From the NCBI RefSeq assembly GCF_001418685.1, contig NZ_LIVM01000005.1:62001-126000 (forward strand): a stretch of 64,000 nucleotides of DNA, written 5' to 3'. Below, piece after piece: positions 1-9,253 of the stretch. The notes under the pieces were generated by a model. That model was not told the origin of the DNA. It ran no database searches and worked only from the letters and a program-made list of their open reading frames with translations. The position numbers and the translations under genes were made by a program. The DNA is from Apibacter mensalis (GTDB lineage: Bacteria > Bacteroidota > Bacteroidia > Flavobacteriales > Weeksellaceae). Position 1 is the stretch's first letter; each line of letters opens with the position of its first letter.

Positions 1-54
1 AATATTAGATGTGGAAGTTTAATTTAAATAATATTAATTTAAAAATAAAAGTCT

Positions 55-588
55 ATGAAATTTAAACTTTTAATTATGGCTGCTTTTTGCATTTTACTAT
101 CTAGCTGTGCATTAACTACCTCTTATGATTTTGATAAAACGGTTAATTTTTCAAATTATAACTCATTTACAATCTATCAACAAGGTATTGATAAATTAAA
201 ATTGAATGACATTGACAAAAGTCGCATTATACGTGCTTTAGAGCAGCAACTAAAAAGTAAGGGATTAACCGAAAGCACCAATGGTGATCTAATAGTAAAT
301 GTTCTTGCTTCTTCTAAAAAAGTAATTAATGTAGATAATGACCCTTATTGGAACGGTCCTTGGGGTTGGGGATATTATTGGGCTCCTTCCAGTACAGTTT
401 ATGAATCGCGAGAAGGAAAATTAACTTTCCATTTAGTTGATTCTAAGAAAAATATTTTAGTTTGGGAAGGTATGGTTGATGGATTTGATGTTGGTAATAT
501 CAGAAATAAAGATGAACAAATAAGTAAGGCAATTCAAAAAATATTTAACTATTATCCACCTAGAAAAAAAGATAATTCATATTATTAA
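55..588 (+). CDS. DUF4136 family lipoprotein
   Basis: Predicted outer-membrane or periplasm-facing lipoprotein of unknown function. The first 17 residues form a signal peptide that ends in a lipobox (L-S-S-C, Cys18 lipidated). The rest matches the DUF4136 pattern: an early Y-x-F-x-x-Y/F segment (NYNSFTIY), alternating strands, a Trp/Gly/Tyr-rich centre (about residues 98-110) and a C-terminal helix (ISKAIQKIF). At 177 residues it has the usual family length. It stands alone: nothing precedes it in the window and about 1.4 kb without an intact gene follows. The family assignment is from pattern recognition; no molecular role is known for it. Confidence 0.8.
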   Translation: MKFKLLIMAAFCILLSSCALTTSYDFDKTVNFSNYNSFTIYQQGIDKLKLNDIDKSRIIRALEQQLKSKGLTESTNGDLIVNVLASSKKVINVDNDPYWNGPWGWGYYWAPSSTVYESREGKLTFHLVDSKKNILVWEGMVDGFDVGNIRNKDEQISKAIQKIFNYYPPRKKDNSYY

Positions 589-675
589 AATTAATAAATT
601 CTCAAAATTTAAATTTTGAGGCTTTACTAAGTAATCTAATCTATTCTATATGAATATTTTTTAATTTCAATTGAA

Positions 676-1722
676 TTAAATTAATTTCTTTACATTTAAT
701 TTTATTATATATCTTCTCTTCAATATTTTTATTTTTATATTTAGGAGTTGAAGATCAGGTTTTATATTGTATTCCATAATTTTTAACGCTCCTTCTATTT
801 TACCTAATGATAGCGCATAATCCGAAAAATTATTAATTAAGGTTTTTGATAATAAAAAGGATGGTTTAATTGAAACGATATTTTTTTATAATATATATCC
901 TATTGATTTAAAATTTTTTTTAACGGGAGAACTTACACTTTGAAAAAAAAATTTGAAGGCATCGTATATTCCATATTATAGAACCTTAATCTTCATCAAA
1001 ATATCATCCCCATTAAGTTTTTACTAAATTAAAATTTACACGGTTTTTACCTAACAACTTTTTACAAAATTGTTTTATGGGTTAAGAATGTTCTGATTTA
1101 CTCTCCACATATTCTTTTACCATAGCTATAATATATACATTCACTACATCATATATGTTTTGAAACCCTTTGTCATCAATTGTTAAATGCAAATAATCTA
1201 ACCCTCCTAAAATTTCATTTTTAACTTCGACAAAATTGTGCTATCTTAAAAAGTTTGATTTAATATTGTAACGGAAAAAGAATAATAAGTGCTTACGACA
1301 TCTAATTATTTAAAATTTTATATTTCGCTTCAATAAATGAGTTAAATATTCTATTTTCGATCACTTAATTTTTAATTGTAAGATAGTTTTTCAAGTTTGT
1401 GGACATTCATAGGATATATCAAAGAGTTTAACACTAAAATTTTTTGCTTCTTGATTTGTTTCCCTTGAAATATAACTTCATCCATAATTTTAATTATATA
1501 AAACATAGTAATTAAATTTAAATAGTAAGCTTTAGGATACTACAATTTAAATTGTCTTTCATAAATAGTTTTACGCTTACCTAAAATGGGTATCGTATAT
1601 TTTATTAACTTAAAATTAGAAAAAATAAATTTACATTTAGACCAATAAAATATTCTTAAAGGAGTATCTATTCTACTAATTACTTCACTATATTTAACAT
1701 ATATATTATTGATATACAATAT
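676..1722 (-). pseudogene. decayed protein-coding gene, fragments in several frames
   Basis: No intact gene fits here, but the minus strand carries a run of coding-looking segments broken by stops and frame changes. The clearest are 1540-1722 (contains RIDTPLRIFYWSKC), 1372-1485 (starts MDEVIFQGKQIKK), 1082-1240 (contains EILGGLDYLHLTIDDKGFQ, ends SKSEHS) and 676-885 (contains SDYALSLGKIEGALKIMEYN). Amino-acid composition and helix-like spacing look like real protein, and the last piece resembles a TPR-type helical repeat. I read it as one helical-repeat protein inactivated by several mutations. The family is unknown, and it could be two neighbouring relics. Confidence 0.45.
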
Positions 1723-1947
1723 TTAATCTCAATTGAGAAAAACAACATTCGACTAGTAATTCCTAAACAAAAAAAGAACTGATAAAACATAAATCAATTT
1801 TCATATTATTAATTTTTAACTGAATTATAACTTAATTTAAGATAAATATAATCAAAAAAAATATGATTTAGAATAGTTGCATTATTATTTTTTTTAAAAC
1901 ATTTGTAAAAACTTTCCAATATTTAAATATGAATTAAAAGATATTTA

Positions 1948-1955
1948 TACTTTTG
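1948..1955 (+). promoter_or_regulatory. promoter -7 element for the APC permease
   Basis: TACTTTTG matches the Bacteroidetes -7 consensus TAnnTTTG and lies 44 bases before the permease ATG. Transcription would start near 1960. No convincing -33 TTTG was found at the right distance. Confidence 0.5.
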
Positions 1956-1999
1956 CACTTAATATCATTTCCTTTATTTAAAAATTCAAAAAAGCCGGA

Positions 2000-3667
2000 A
2001 TGAATTTTAACACATTTTTTCGTAAAAAAAATATATCTGATTTACAGGATACAACACAAAAATCTGAATTAAGTAGAGTTTTAACTGTAAAGGATTTAAC
2101 GTTTTTTGGAATTGCTGCGATTATAGGCGCCGGCATTTTCAGCACCATTGGAAGAGCCTCTTATGAAGGGGGACCCGCCATTTCATTGCTCTTTATCCTA
2201 GTAGCTGTTGCCTGTATATTTACTGCATTGTGCTATGCTCAATTTGCATCTATGATTCCGGTAAGCGGTAGCGCCTATACCTATACTTATGTTTCCTTAG
2301 GTGAAATATTTGCTTGGACCATAGGTTGGGCTTTAATATTAGAATATGCTGTATCCAATATGGTGATAGCTATTTCCTGGTCCGGATATTTTGTCTCTAT
2401 GTTACAAGGTTTCGGCATTCATTGGCCTGATTGGCTTTCCATTGATTATTGGAATGCTCATAGGGCTTATCTTGCATCTTTAGCACATCCATCAACTATA
2501 TCTGAAAATGATCTTAAACTTTCAAAAATATATCAATCTGCCCCCGAATTTGCTAATATTAAAATAATTTTTAATTTACCTGCAGGTTTAATCACACTAT
2601 TAGTAACTTCCCTAGCTTATGTAGGGATAAAGGAATCTACCCGTGTCAGCAATGCTCTAGTTTGGATTAAATTGTCCGTTATCATAGGCATTATTTTAAT
2701 AGGTGCATTTTATGTAAAACCGGATAATTGGTCACCTTTTTCCCCTAACGGTTTAGGAGGAGTCATGGGCGGAGTTGCAGCCGTGTTTTTTTCTTTTATC
2801 GGATTTGATTCTATATCTACTACTGCCGAAGAAGCTAAAAACCCACAAAGAGATTTGCCTCGAGCCATGCTTTATTGCATTATAATTTGTACCGTTTTAT
2901 ACGCTTCAATTGCTTTAATATTGACGGGTATGGTTAATTATAAGGAGTTACGTGTGGATGATCCTTTAGCATACGTGTTTAATAAAATAGGAATAAATTT
3001 TATAGCCGGAATTATTTCCGTTAGTGCGGTTATTGCCATGACGGGAGCTATTCTTGTATACCAGATCGGACAACCAAGAATATGGATGACAATGAGTCGA
3101 GACGGGTTATTATGGAAGCCTTTTGGCTCTATACATAAAAAATATCATACTCCTGGTTTTGCAACTATTATTGCCGGTTTTTTTGTTGGTATACCTGCCA
3201 TGTTTTTAGATATGCAGTTGGTTGTTGATCTGACAAGTGTGGGTACATTTTTCGCTTTTATATTAGTATGTTCAGGAGTATTATATTTGGACAATAAAGA
3301 TCTTTCTAAACAAGCGAAGTTTAAATTAATTTATATAAACGGTCAATATGTAATTCCTTTAACTTTTTGTTTGGGAATAACCTTATTTTTTTCCCAAACC
3401 AATTACAAAGAAATCCTTACTATAAAACCTTTACTAATCATTTTTTGGATTATATGGTTGGGTATATCTATAGGTGCATTAAAATATAAATTCTCACTAA
3501 TACCTGTTCTTGGTATACTATTTAACCTATATTTAATGACTGAATTAGGATGGTCTAATTGGGGAATGTTTATATTATGGTTACTAATTGGATTAACTAT
3601 ATACTTCTTATATGGAAGAAAAAACAGTAAACTTGAAAAGTTATTACAAACTACCAATGATAAGTAA
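2000..3667 (+). CDS. APC-family amino acid permease
   Basis: Cytoplasmic-membrane amino acid transporter of the APC superfamily, closest in pattern to the cationic amino acid transporter (CAT/YfnA) group. The first helix carries the family signature GIAAIIGAGIFSTIG (about residues 37-51), the substrate-binding broken helix. A conserved FFSFIGFDSISTTAEEAKNP segment (helix 6 region) follows near residue 265. I count 12 or more hydrophobic segments over 555 residues. A soluble N-terminus of about 30 residues precedes helix 1. The gene is monocistronic with its own TAnnTTTG promoter. The exact substrate cannot be read from the sequence. Confidence 0.88.
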   Translation: MNFNTFFRKKNISDLQDTTQKSELSRVLTVKDLTFFGIAAIIGAGIFSTIGRASYEGGPAISLLFILVAVACIFTALCYAQFASMIPVSGSAYTYTYVSLGEIFAWTIGWALILEYAVSNMVIAISWSGYFVSMLQGFGIHWPDWLSIDYWNAHRAYLASLAHPSTISENDLKLSKIYQSAPEFANIKIIFNLPAGLITLLVTSLAYVGIKESTRVSNALVWIKLSVIIGIILIGAFYVKPDNWSPFSPNGLGGVMGGVAAVFFSFIGFDSISTTAEEAKNPQRDLPRAMLYCIIICTVLYASIALILTGMVNYKELRVDDPLAYVFNKIGINFIAGIISVSAVIAMTGAILVYQIGQPRIWMTMSRDGLLWKPFGSIHKKYHTPGFATIIAGFFVGIPAMFLDMQLVVDLTSVGTFFAFILVCSGVLYLDNKDLSKQAKFKLIYINGQYVIPLTFCLGITLFFSQTNYKEILTIKPLLIIFWIIWLGISIGALKYKFSLIPVLGILFNLYLMTELGWSNWGMFILWLLIGLTIYFLYGRKNSKLEKLLQTTNDK

Positions 3668-4027
3668 ATTTTAAAATTGTTTGTTTTTAATTATTAATTC
3701 TTCAAATAAATTAGAATAAATTACTTAAAACTTAATTATTTTCATTTAATTGAAGTCATATGAAAATGTAGTAATCCCAATTCATGATGTCATGATAAAA
3801 ATATTTTAATTATTTTTAAAAACATATTTTTTACATCATTAAACTATATACATTTATCTTTCAATATTTTAAAAAAAAAAAGTTTCTTTTATTTTCAGTT
3901 TTTACTTTATTCCTTTCATATGAACACAAAAATAATCCTGTCAAAAAAAAATAAACTTAGTATCTTTGCAAATGCTAACTAGCTTGAAAGTAAATTTTTT
4001 CTTGCTCAATAATTATAATTAAGTATT
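3668..4027. other. intergenic region, no gene seen
   Basis: AT-rich spacer between the permease and the gapN-like gene. Apart from the promoter element at 3961-3968 I see no open frame of coding character, no RNA gene and no clear terminator hairpin. Confidence 0.6.
3961..3968 (+). promoter_or_regulatory. promoter -7 element for the gapN-like gene
   Basis: TATCTTTG is a perfect TAnnTTTG match, followed by C as is usual. The predicted start is near 3973 and gives an untranslated leader of about 55 bases before the ATG at 4028. Confidence 0.6.
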
Positions 4028-5647
4028 ATGAATCAGAACTTAATAAATTTTTTTCCAAAAGAAAATGAAATTCCTGAACATTTTCGACTTCAAAACGAAA
4101 TCTCTCAAAAAAGGGTCTTGATCGATGGAGAATTTATTGAATGGGAAGGTCCATTTCAAGAAGTTTATTCTCCTATTTATACTCGTTCGAGCTCTACTGA
4201 TGAGTTAATCAAAACTAAATTAGGCAGCTACCCAATCTGTACCACAAAGGAATCCGATCTGGCCTTAAAGTCAGCATTAAAAGCCTTTAATGGGGGGAGA
4301 GGAGAATGGCCGTCTATGTCAGTTTCTCAAAGAATCTCTGCGATGGAAAATTTCATCGTAAAAATGGTTGAGCAAAGAGAAAAAGTAGTAAAATTACTAG
4401 TTTGGGAAATTTGTAAAAGCTATAAAGACTCTGAAAAAGAATTTGATAGAACAGTAGATGCAATAAAATGCTCCATTGAAGCGCTTAAAGAATTAGATAT
4501 TAATTCATCCAGAACTAAGGCTGATGAAGGTGTTGTTGCTCAAGTAAAAAAGTCTCCCTATGGTGTTGTCCTTTGTATGGGACCTTACAATTATCCTTTA
4601 AATGAGACTTTTGCGACTTTAATACCTGCTTTATTAATGGGTAACACCGTTTTATTTAAGCCTCCTCGTCGTGGTACTTTATTGTTCGAACCTTTATTAA
4701 ATGCATTTAAAGAATGTTTCCCTAAAGGAGTTATCAACACTTTATATGGTAGAGGTAAAGATGTTATTCCGGCACTTATGCAATCAGGTAAAATCAATGT
4801 ATTGGCATTTATTGGTTCCAGCAAAGTAGTAAATGGAATGATTAAAGAACATCCTAATGCAAACAGTCTACACTCCGTGTTAGGGTTAGATGCTAAAAAT
4901 GCGGCTATTATAGACAAAACAGCTGATATAGATTTAGCAGTGAAAGAAGCCGTTTTAGGTTCCTTTTCATTCAATGGACAAAGATGTACAGCTTTAAAAA
5001 TAATCTTTGTTCATTCTTCCGTTGCTGATGAATTTAATAAAAAATTCACTCAGGAAATATCTAAATTAAAAGTGGGAATGCCATGGGAAGAAAATGTAAC
5101 TATTACTCCTTTAGCTGAGCCTGATAAACCTCAATATGTTCAAAAATGTATTGATGAAGCTTTGCAAAATAAGGGTGAAATTATCAATAAAGAAAACGGA
5201 GGAGGACAAATTTTAAATTCATTAGTTAGTCCTACTGTCATTTATCCTGCTAATGAAAAAATGAATCTATTATATAACAATGAGCAATTCGCTCCTATTA
5301 TACCGATAGTTCCTTTTGATGATCTTGAATCTCCAATTAGCTATATAACCAATTCCACTAAAGGACAACAAGCAGCAATCTTCAGTAATGATGAAGATAC
5401 TGTATCCTATCTTGTTGATGCTTTATGTTGTCAGGTCGGTAGAATCAATATTAATGCTCAATGCCAAAGAGGTCCTGACACCCTTCCTTTTAACGGAAGA
5501 AAGAATTCAGCTTTAGGCACTCTATCGACCATTGACGCTTTATATGCCCTATCAATCGACTCTGTTGTAGCTACTAAGGATACCCAATCAAATGATAATT
5601 TGATTGACACTGTCATTAAGAGTGGTAAATCATCGAGATTAAGCTAA
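4028..5647 (+). CDS. gapN: NADP-dependent (non-phosphorylating) glyceraldehyde-3-phosphate dehydrogenase, GapN-type ALDH
   Basis: Aldehyde dehydrogenase superfamily enzyme (539 residues) that probably oxidises glyceraldehyde-3-phosphate directly to 3-phosphoglycerate with NADP, bypassing ATP formation in glycolysis. Visible motifs are the substrate/cofactor stretch MGPYNYPLNE (about residues 184-193), the catalytic-cysteine motif FNGQRCTALK with Cys320, and a C-terminal NAQCQRGPDTLPFNGRKNS typical of GapN. Where most ALDHs have LELGGK with the general-base Glu, this protein reads LGLDAKN, so that Glu is replaced. I believe this is a feature of a bacterial GapN subgroup rather than damage, since everything else is intact. 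The gene is monocistronic with its own promoter and a strong terminator. Confidence 0.82.
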   Translation: MNQNLINFFPKENEIPEHFRLQNEISQKRVLIDGEFIEWEGPFQEVYSPIYTRSSSTDELIKTKLGSYPICTTKESDLALKSALKAFNGGRGEWPSMSVSQRISAMENFIVKMVEQREKVVKLLVWEICKSYKDSEKEFDRTVDAIKCSIEALKELDINSSRTKADEGVVAQVKKSPYGVVLCMGPYNYPLNETFATLIPALLMGNTVLFKPPRRGTLLFEPLLNAFKECFPKGVINTLYGRGKDVIPALMQSGKINVLAFIGSSKVVNGMIKEHPNANSLHSVLGLDAKNAAIIDKTADIDLAVKEAVLGSFSFNGQRCTALKIIFVHSSVADEFNKKFTQEISKLKVGMPWEENVTITPLAEPDKPQYVQKCIDEALQNKGEIINKENGGGQILNSLVSPTVIYPANEKMNLLYNNEQFAPIIPIVPFDDLESPISYITNSTKGQQAAIFSNDEDTVSYLVDALCCQVGRININAQCQRGPDTLPFNGRKNSALGTLSTIDALYALSIDSVVATKDTQSNDNLIDTVIKSGKSSRLS

Positions 5648-5690
5648 TACGAGGTTTTTTATCTTATAATATCAATTATTTTATAAAATG

Positions 5691-5727
5691 AAACCATCTA
5701 TTTTTGTATAGATGGTTTTATTTTTTA
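5691..5727 (+). terminator. rho-independent terminator after gapN
   Basis: Perfect 10-bp inverted repeat (AAACCATCTA at 5691-5700 and TAGATGGTTT at 5709-5718) with an 8-base loop, followed by a T-rich tail. It sits 43 bases after the gapN stop codon. Confidence 0.85.
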
Positions 5728-6019
5728 TATGCAATATTCTACAATTTTTATATACAAGATTTAATTATTTTTTTCAAAATTTAGACAACTATATTATTGA
5801 TAATTATAACTTTATGTAGATTCAGATTTCAAGTACCGATGTATATGGTTATCTTCTGCTTATAGTTTAAAATTGTATCAAGATAATTAAGAGTTGCTAT
5901 TCATTTTGCTTTTAATATAAATATGGATAAATGTGTGATATAGTTTACTTTGGTTTAGAATTTGTAGCGAAAAGTATTAGACAAAATATCTACCAATATA
6001 AAAATTTGATTTATACTAT
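5728..6019. other. intergenic region, nothing recognised
   Basis: AT-rich spacer upstream of cbpA. A near match to a promoter (TTTACTTTGG near 5942) is one base off the consensus spacing, so I do not call it. No coding or RNA feature is visible. Confidence 0.5.
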
Positions 6020-6931
6020 ATGGCATATATTGACTATTATAAAGTTTTAGGATTAAGTAAAAATGCTTCTCAGGACGATATTAAAAAAGCTTACCGTAAA
6101 TTAGCAAGAAAATATCATCCGGATCTGAATCCTAATGATAAAGAAGCAAACGTAAAGTTTCAGCAGATAAATGAAGCCAATGAAGTTCTTGGTGATCCTG
6201 AAAAACGAAAGAAATACGATCAGTACGGGGAAAACTGGAAACATGCAGAAAAATTTGAACAAGCACGTCAACAGCAAGGTGGCGGTAGTAATCAATATTA
6301 CTATGACAATTCCGGTAATCCATTTGAAGGATTCTCACAGGGTTTTGGTACGGAAGATTTTTCTGATTTTTTTAGCGATCTTTTTGGAGGAAGAAGCGGT
6401 AGAACCAATCGAAGGAGCTCTCAATTTAAAGGGCAAGATTATACAACAGAATTACGGATTTCCTTAAGAGATGCGGCCAATACTCATAAGCAGACCCTTA
6501 ATATTAATGGAAAACAAATACGTATTACTATTCCTGCCGGTGTTTCGAATGGGCAGCAAATAAAACTGAAAGGTCAAGGTGGACCGGGTGCAAATGGAGG
6601 ACCAAACGGAGATCTTTATATTACTTTCATTCTTTTAGAAGATCCAAAATTTAAAAGATTAAATAATGATTTAACCACTACTGCTGAAATAGACCTTTAT
6701 ACTGCAGTATTAGGAGGAGAAATTACTGTAAATACTCTTGACGGAAAAGTTAAACTTAAAGTAAGTCCGGGCACACAGAATGGTACTAAGGTTCGTTTGA
6801 AAGGAAAAGGTTTTCCTGTATATAAAAAAGAGGGAGAGCATGGAGATTTATTTGTGACTTACCAAATAAAAATACCTACTCATCTAACTGAAAAGCAAAA
6901 AAATTTATTCAAACAATTAGCAGAATCATAA
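6020..6931 (+). CDS. cbpA: CbpA-type DnaJ co-chaperone
   Basis: Hsp40 co-chaperone that stimulates DnaK. An N-terminal J domain (residues 4-68) carries the HPD triad at His33-Pro34-Asp35. A Gly/Phe-rich linker follows (about 82-135, repeated GF and DFFSDLFGG). Two C-terminal beta-sandwich substrate-binding domains come next, with [17 protein letters not shown] and [18 protein letters not shown], where HGDLFV is the usual end of the family. The four CxxCxGxG zinc repeats of true DnaJ are absent, which makes it CbpA-like. The length of 303 residues is typical. The next gene, 12 bases downstream, encodes its dedicated modulator, which supports the CbpA assignment. Confidence 0.92.
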   Translation: MAYIDYYKVLGLSKNASQDDIKKAYRKLARKYHPDLNPNDKEANVKFQQINEANEVLGDPEKRKKYDQYGENWKHAEKFEQARQQQGGGSNQYYYDNSGNPFEGFSQGFGTEDFSDFFSDLFGGRSGRTNRRSSQFKGQDYTTELRISLRDAANTHKQTLNINGKQIRITIPAGVSNGQQIKLKGQGGPGANGGPNGDLYITFILLEDPKFKRLNNDLTTTAEIDLYTAVLGGEITVNTLDGKVKLKVSPGTQNGTKVRLKGKGFPVYKKEGEHGDLFVTYQIKIPTHLTEKQKNLFKQLAES

Positions 6932-6943
6932 AATTATTGATAC

Positions 6944-7231
6944 ATGAAAAATGATTTGATCACTATAGAAGAATATTCCAACCATTATAATGTAGATGTG
7001 TCATTTATTGAGAATTTAGAGAACCTGGGGCTTATTCATACAGTTCAAAAGGAACAAATAAAATACATTCCTTTTGATATTCTTTCCGATTTAGAATCAT
7101 ACTCTAGGATGTTTTATGATATGGATATAAATCTTGCCGGAATTGATGCTGTTAAAAATTTACTTTATAAAATTCAAAAACTCCAACATGAAATGACTGA
7201 ACTTAAAAATAGACTTAAATTTTATGAATGA
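6944..7231 (+). CDS. cbpM: CbpM-like chaperone modulator
   Basis: Small (95 residues) MerR-type helix-turn-helix-like protein of the CbpM family, which binds the J domain of CbpA and blocks its work with DnaK and its DNA binding. The N-terminus (DLITIEEYSNHYNVDVSFIENLENLGLI) has the winged-helix first helices of the family. The C-terminus is a predicted coiled coil (LYKIQKLQHEMTELKNRLKF). It lies 12 bases after cbpA on the same strand, the conserved gene pair, so the two are almost certainly co-transcribed. Confidence 0.85.
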   Translation: MKNDLITIEEYSNHYNVDVSFIENLENLGLIHTVQKEQIKYIPFDILSDLESYSRMFYDMDINLAGIDAVKNLLYKIQKLQHEMTELKNRLKFYE

Positions 7232-7272
7232 ATAGAAATATTCTATTATTCGAAATTTTATTAATCAATATA

Positions 7273-7311
7273 TACAATAGCCATACATTTCAAAAATGTA
7301 TGGCTATTGTA
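7273..7311. terminator. bidirectional hairpin between cbpM and the TonB receptor
   Basis: Perfect 17-bp inverted repeat (arms 7273-7289 and 7295-7311, core TAGCCATACAT) with a 5-base loop between two convergent genes. It could stop transcription from both sides, though no long T tract follows on either strand. Confidence 0.75.
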
Positions 7312-7325
7312 TATGTGTACAAACT

Positions 7326-9131
7326 TTATAAAAAATTCTTAAAAACTATACCTCCTTGTATCCATCTTCCCGGCATAGGAACCAAATTGGTTTCCGTGTA
7401 TTTCGTATTTAGAATATTGGTCATTTGAATATATAACTGTATATTATTAGTTTGATACATAATACGATCATCCAATAAATGGTAATCGTCCAGATTTACT
7501 CTATCGTTATATCTGTAAATAATTTGATTTGAAATATTTTTAATAAGTTTATGTTCTAATTTTACAACCAATTGGTGTCTTAAATTATCTAATGAAGATC
7601 TGGAATAAGCTCGTTTAGAATATTTCATATTATTATCCAAATAGGTATAACCCAAACTAACAGAATTGAATAAAGAAACTATAAAATTATAATTGAACTC
7701 CACTTCTACTCCATTCGTGTTTATCCGAGTAATATTTTCCGGTTTCCATCTATCTTCTTCACTGTCTTTGGTCCAATCTATACTCTTTTTGGATTCTCGT
7801 CTAAAAAGACTAATGGTAGTTTTTATATTTTTATGCATCAATCGATATCCCAATTCATAAGATAATGCATTTTCAGGTTTTAATTTGGAATTTCCTTCAT
7901 TAATAGGATCTGAATAATTAAGATCTGTATAAGTAGGTATTCTATATGTTTTTCCTAGATTAGCAAACAATTTATTTTGTTGATCAATTCTATATCCTAC
8001 ATCTATTCCCGGATACCAAAAATTTCCAAAATCCGAATAATCGGAAAAACTGATTCCCGGAGTAATATCCAACTTATTTTTAAAAAACGTAAATCGATGT
8101 TCCAAAAATGCAAAATAAACTGTGCGTTGATTATCACCTAAATTATTGGAGGATAAATATTCTTTTCTAAAGTCCAATCCGACTCCAGTAATTCCTAAAA
8201 ATGATGTGTAATTAGTATTTGCTTCTATTCCTGCATTATTACCTATATGAAAGTTTCTATACTTGGATGGTTTATCCCTTTCAAATACATATTCATCTTG
8301 AGATCTTCTCCAATATGCATTGGATACCCACTTAAAATTTCGGAATTTTTGACTCCAACCTATGCTTACCATTGAAGTTTGATTTGCTTCATATTGATCT
8401 TTTGCTAATGGAGAAGAATAAAACCCGTTGGCCCCAAATTTTTTATTTATGAATCCTCCTTGCATACGAATCTCCCCCAGGTTTAACTTATATTGATTCT
8501 GATACCATACACTTTTGACCTGATAATCTGTATTGTAACGATATCCATCGGATTGAGAAGTTTCAGCTTGTAAAAATTGTGAAAATTTCTTTCCTGTCCT
8601 ATTTAATGCTGCACCTAATGAATACGTATTGAAACCACCTCCGGAGCTTGAAATCGTTATATCATTCTTACCCGATGGACGGGTAACAATATTAATAGAT
8701 CCGGCGTACGCATTTTGTCCAAAACGTCGAGCTGAAGGACCTTTTACAATTTCAATTCGTTCTATTGAAGCTAAATCCAGCGGAATATTCATCGTATTAT
8801 GCCCGGTCTGGCTATCATTCATTCGTATGCCATTGATAAGAATCAATACCTGTTCAAAAGAACTTCCTCTAATGCTCACATCTGCCTGCACTCCATGCGC
8901 TCCCCTTTGTCTAATATCTATTCCCGAATAATAAGAAAGCACTTCTTCAATGCTGGAGGCAGGCATAGCTTTAATTTGTTCTTTAGTAATTATCTGAACA
9001 TTTTGTGAAGTTTTATTAAAAGGTAAGGATAGGGTTTTTCCTTGAATAACCACTTCTTCAAGTTCCCTATCCTGTTGCGCAGCTAGTACTAAATACATAA
9101 ATAAGACCATAATTGAAATAAACAGTTTCAT
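7326..9131 (-). CDS. TonB-dependent outer-membrane receptor
   Basis: Outer-membrane active-transport channel of 601 residues. A signal peptide (about 1-18) is followed directly by a plug domain (ITKEQIKAMPASSIEEVLSYYSGIDIRQRG, then SIRGSSFEQVLILINGIRMND and a closing IERIEIVKGP, about residues 50-130). A 22-strand-type barrel with many aromatic turns comes after it. There is no N-terminal carboxypeptidase-like or signalling domain, so it resembles the compact BtuB/iron-chelate receptors rather than SusC. The ligand is not determined. It is transcribed away from a MocR-type regulator across a 122-bp gap that contains its promoter, so that regulator may control it. Confidence 0.9.
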   Translation of the reverse strand: MKLFISIMVLFMYLVLAAQQDRELEEVVIQGKTLSLPFNKTSQNVQIITKEQIKAMPASSIEEVLSYYSGIDIRQRGAHGVQADVSIRGSSFEQVLILINGIRMNDSQTGHNTMNIPLDLASIERIEIVKGPSARRFGQNAYAGSINIVTRPSGKNDITISSSGGGFNTYSLGAALNRTGKKFSQFLQAETSQSDGYRYNTDYQVKSVWYQNQYKLNLGEIRMQGGFINKKFGANGFYSSPLAKDQYEANQTSMVSIGWSQKFRNFKWVSNAYWRRSQDEYVFERDKPSKYRNFHIGNNAGIEANTNYTSFLGITGVGLDFRKEYLSSNNLGDNQRTVYFAFLEHRFTFFKNKLDITPGISFSDYSDFGNFWYPGIDVGYRIDQQNKLFANLGKTYRIPTYTDLNYSDPINEGNSKLKPENALSYELGYRLMHKNIKTTISLFRRESKKSIDWTKDSEEDRWKPENITRINTNGVEVEFNYNFIVSLFNSVSLGYTYLDNNMKYSKRAYSRSSLDNLRHQLVVKLEHKLIKNISNQIIYRYNDRVNLDDYHLLDDRIMYQTNNIQLYIQMTNILNTKYTETNLVPMPGRWIQGGIVFKNFL

Positions 9132-9205
9132 ATTCTTACTTGTTAGTTTTATATCCTAATGTCCACGTTAGCTTATTAAAAATAATTTTTAATTGAAATT
9201 TTAAA

Positions 9206-9213
9206 CAAAGGTA
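9206..9213 (-). promoter_or_regulatory. promoter -7 element for the TonB receptor
   Basis: Read on the minus strand this is TACCTTTG, a perfect TAnnTTTG. Transcription would begin near 9201, about 70 bases before the receptor ATG. A weaker plus-strand element (TATCTTTC, 9215-9222) directly abuts it and may serve the divergent regulator. Confidence 0.55.
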
Positions 9214-9253
9214 GTATCTTTCCGGATGATTAAACTATACCAGTTTTATTATT

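Noticed and set aside
5930-5960. Promoter for cbpA near TTTACTTTGG
   Set aside because: It misses the TAnnTTTG spacing by one base, and its distance to the ATG is about 70 bases; too weak to list.
7228-7428. Small open frame after cbpM
   Set aside because: It runs through the bidirectional hairpin and into the antisense of the TonB receptor gene; not protein-like.
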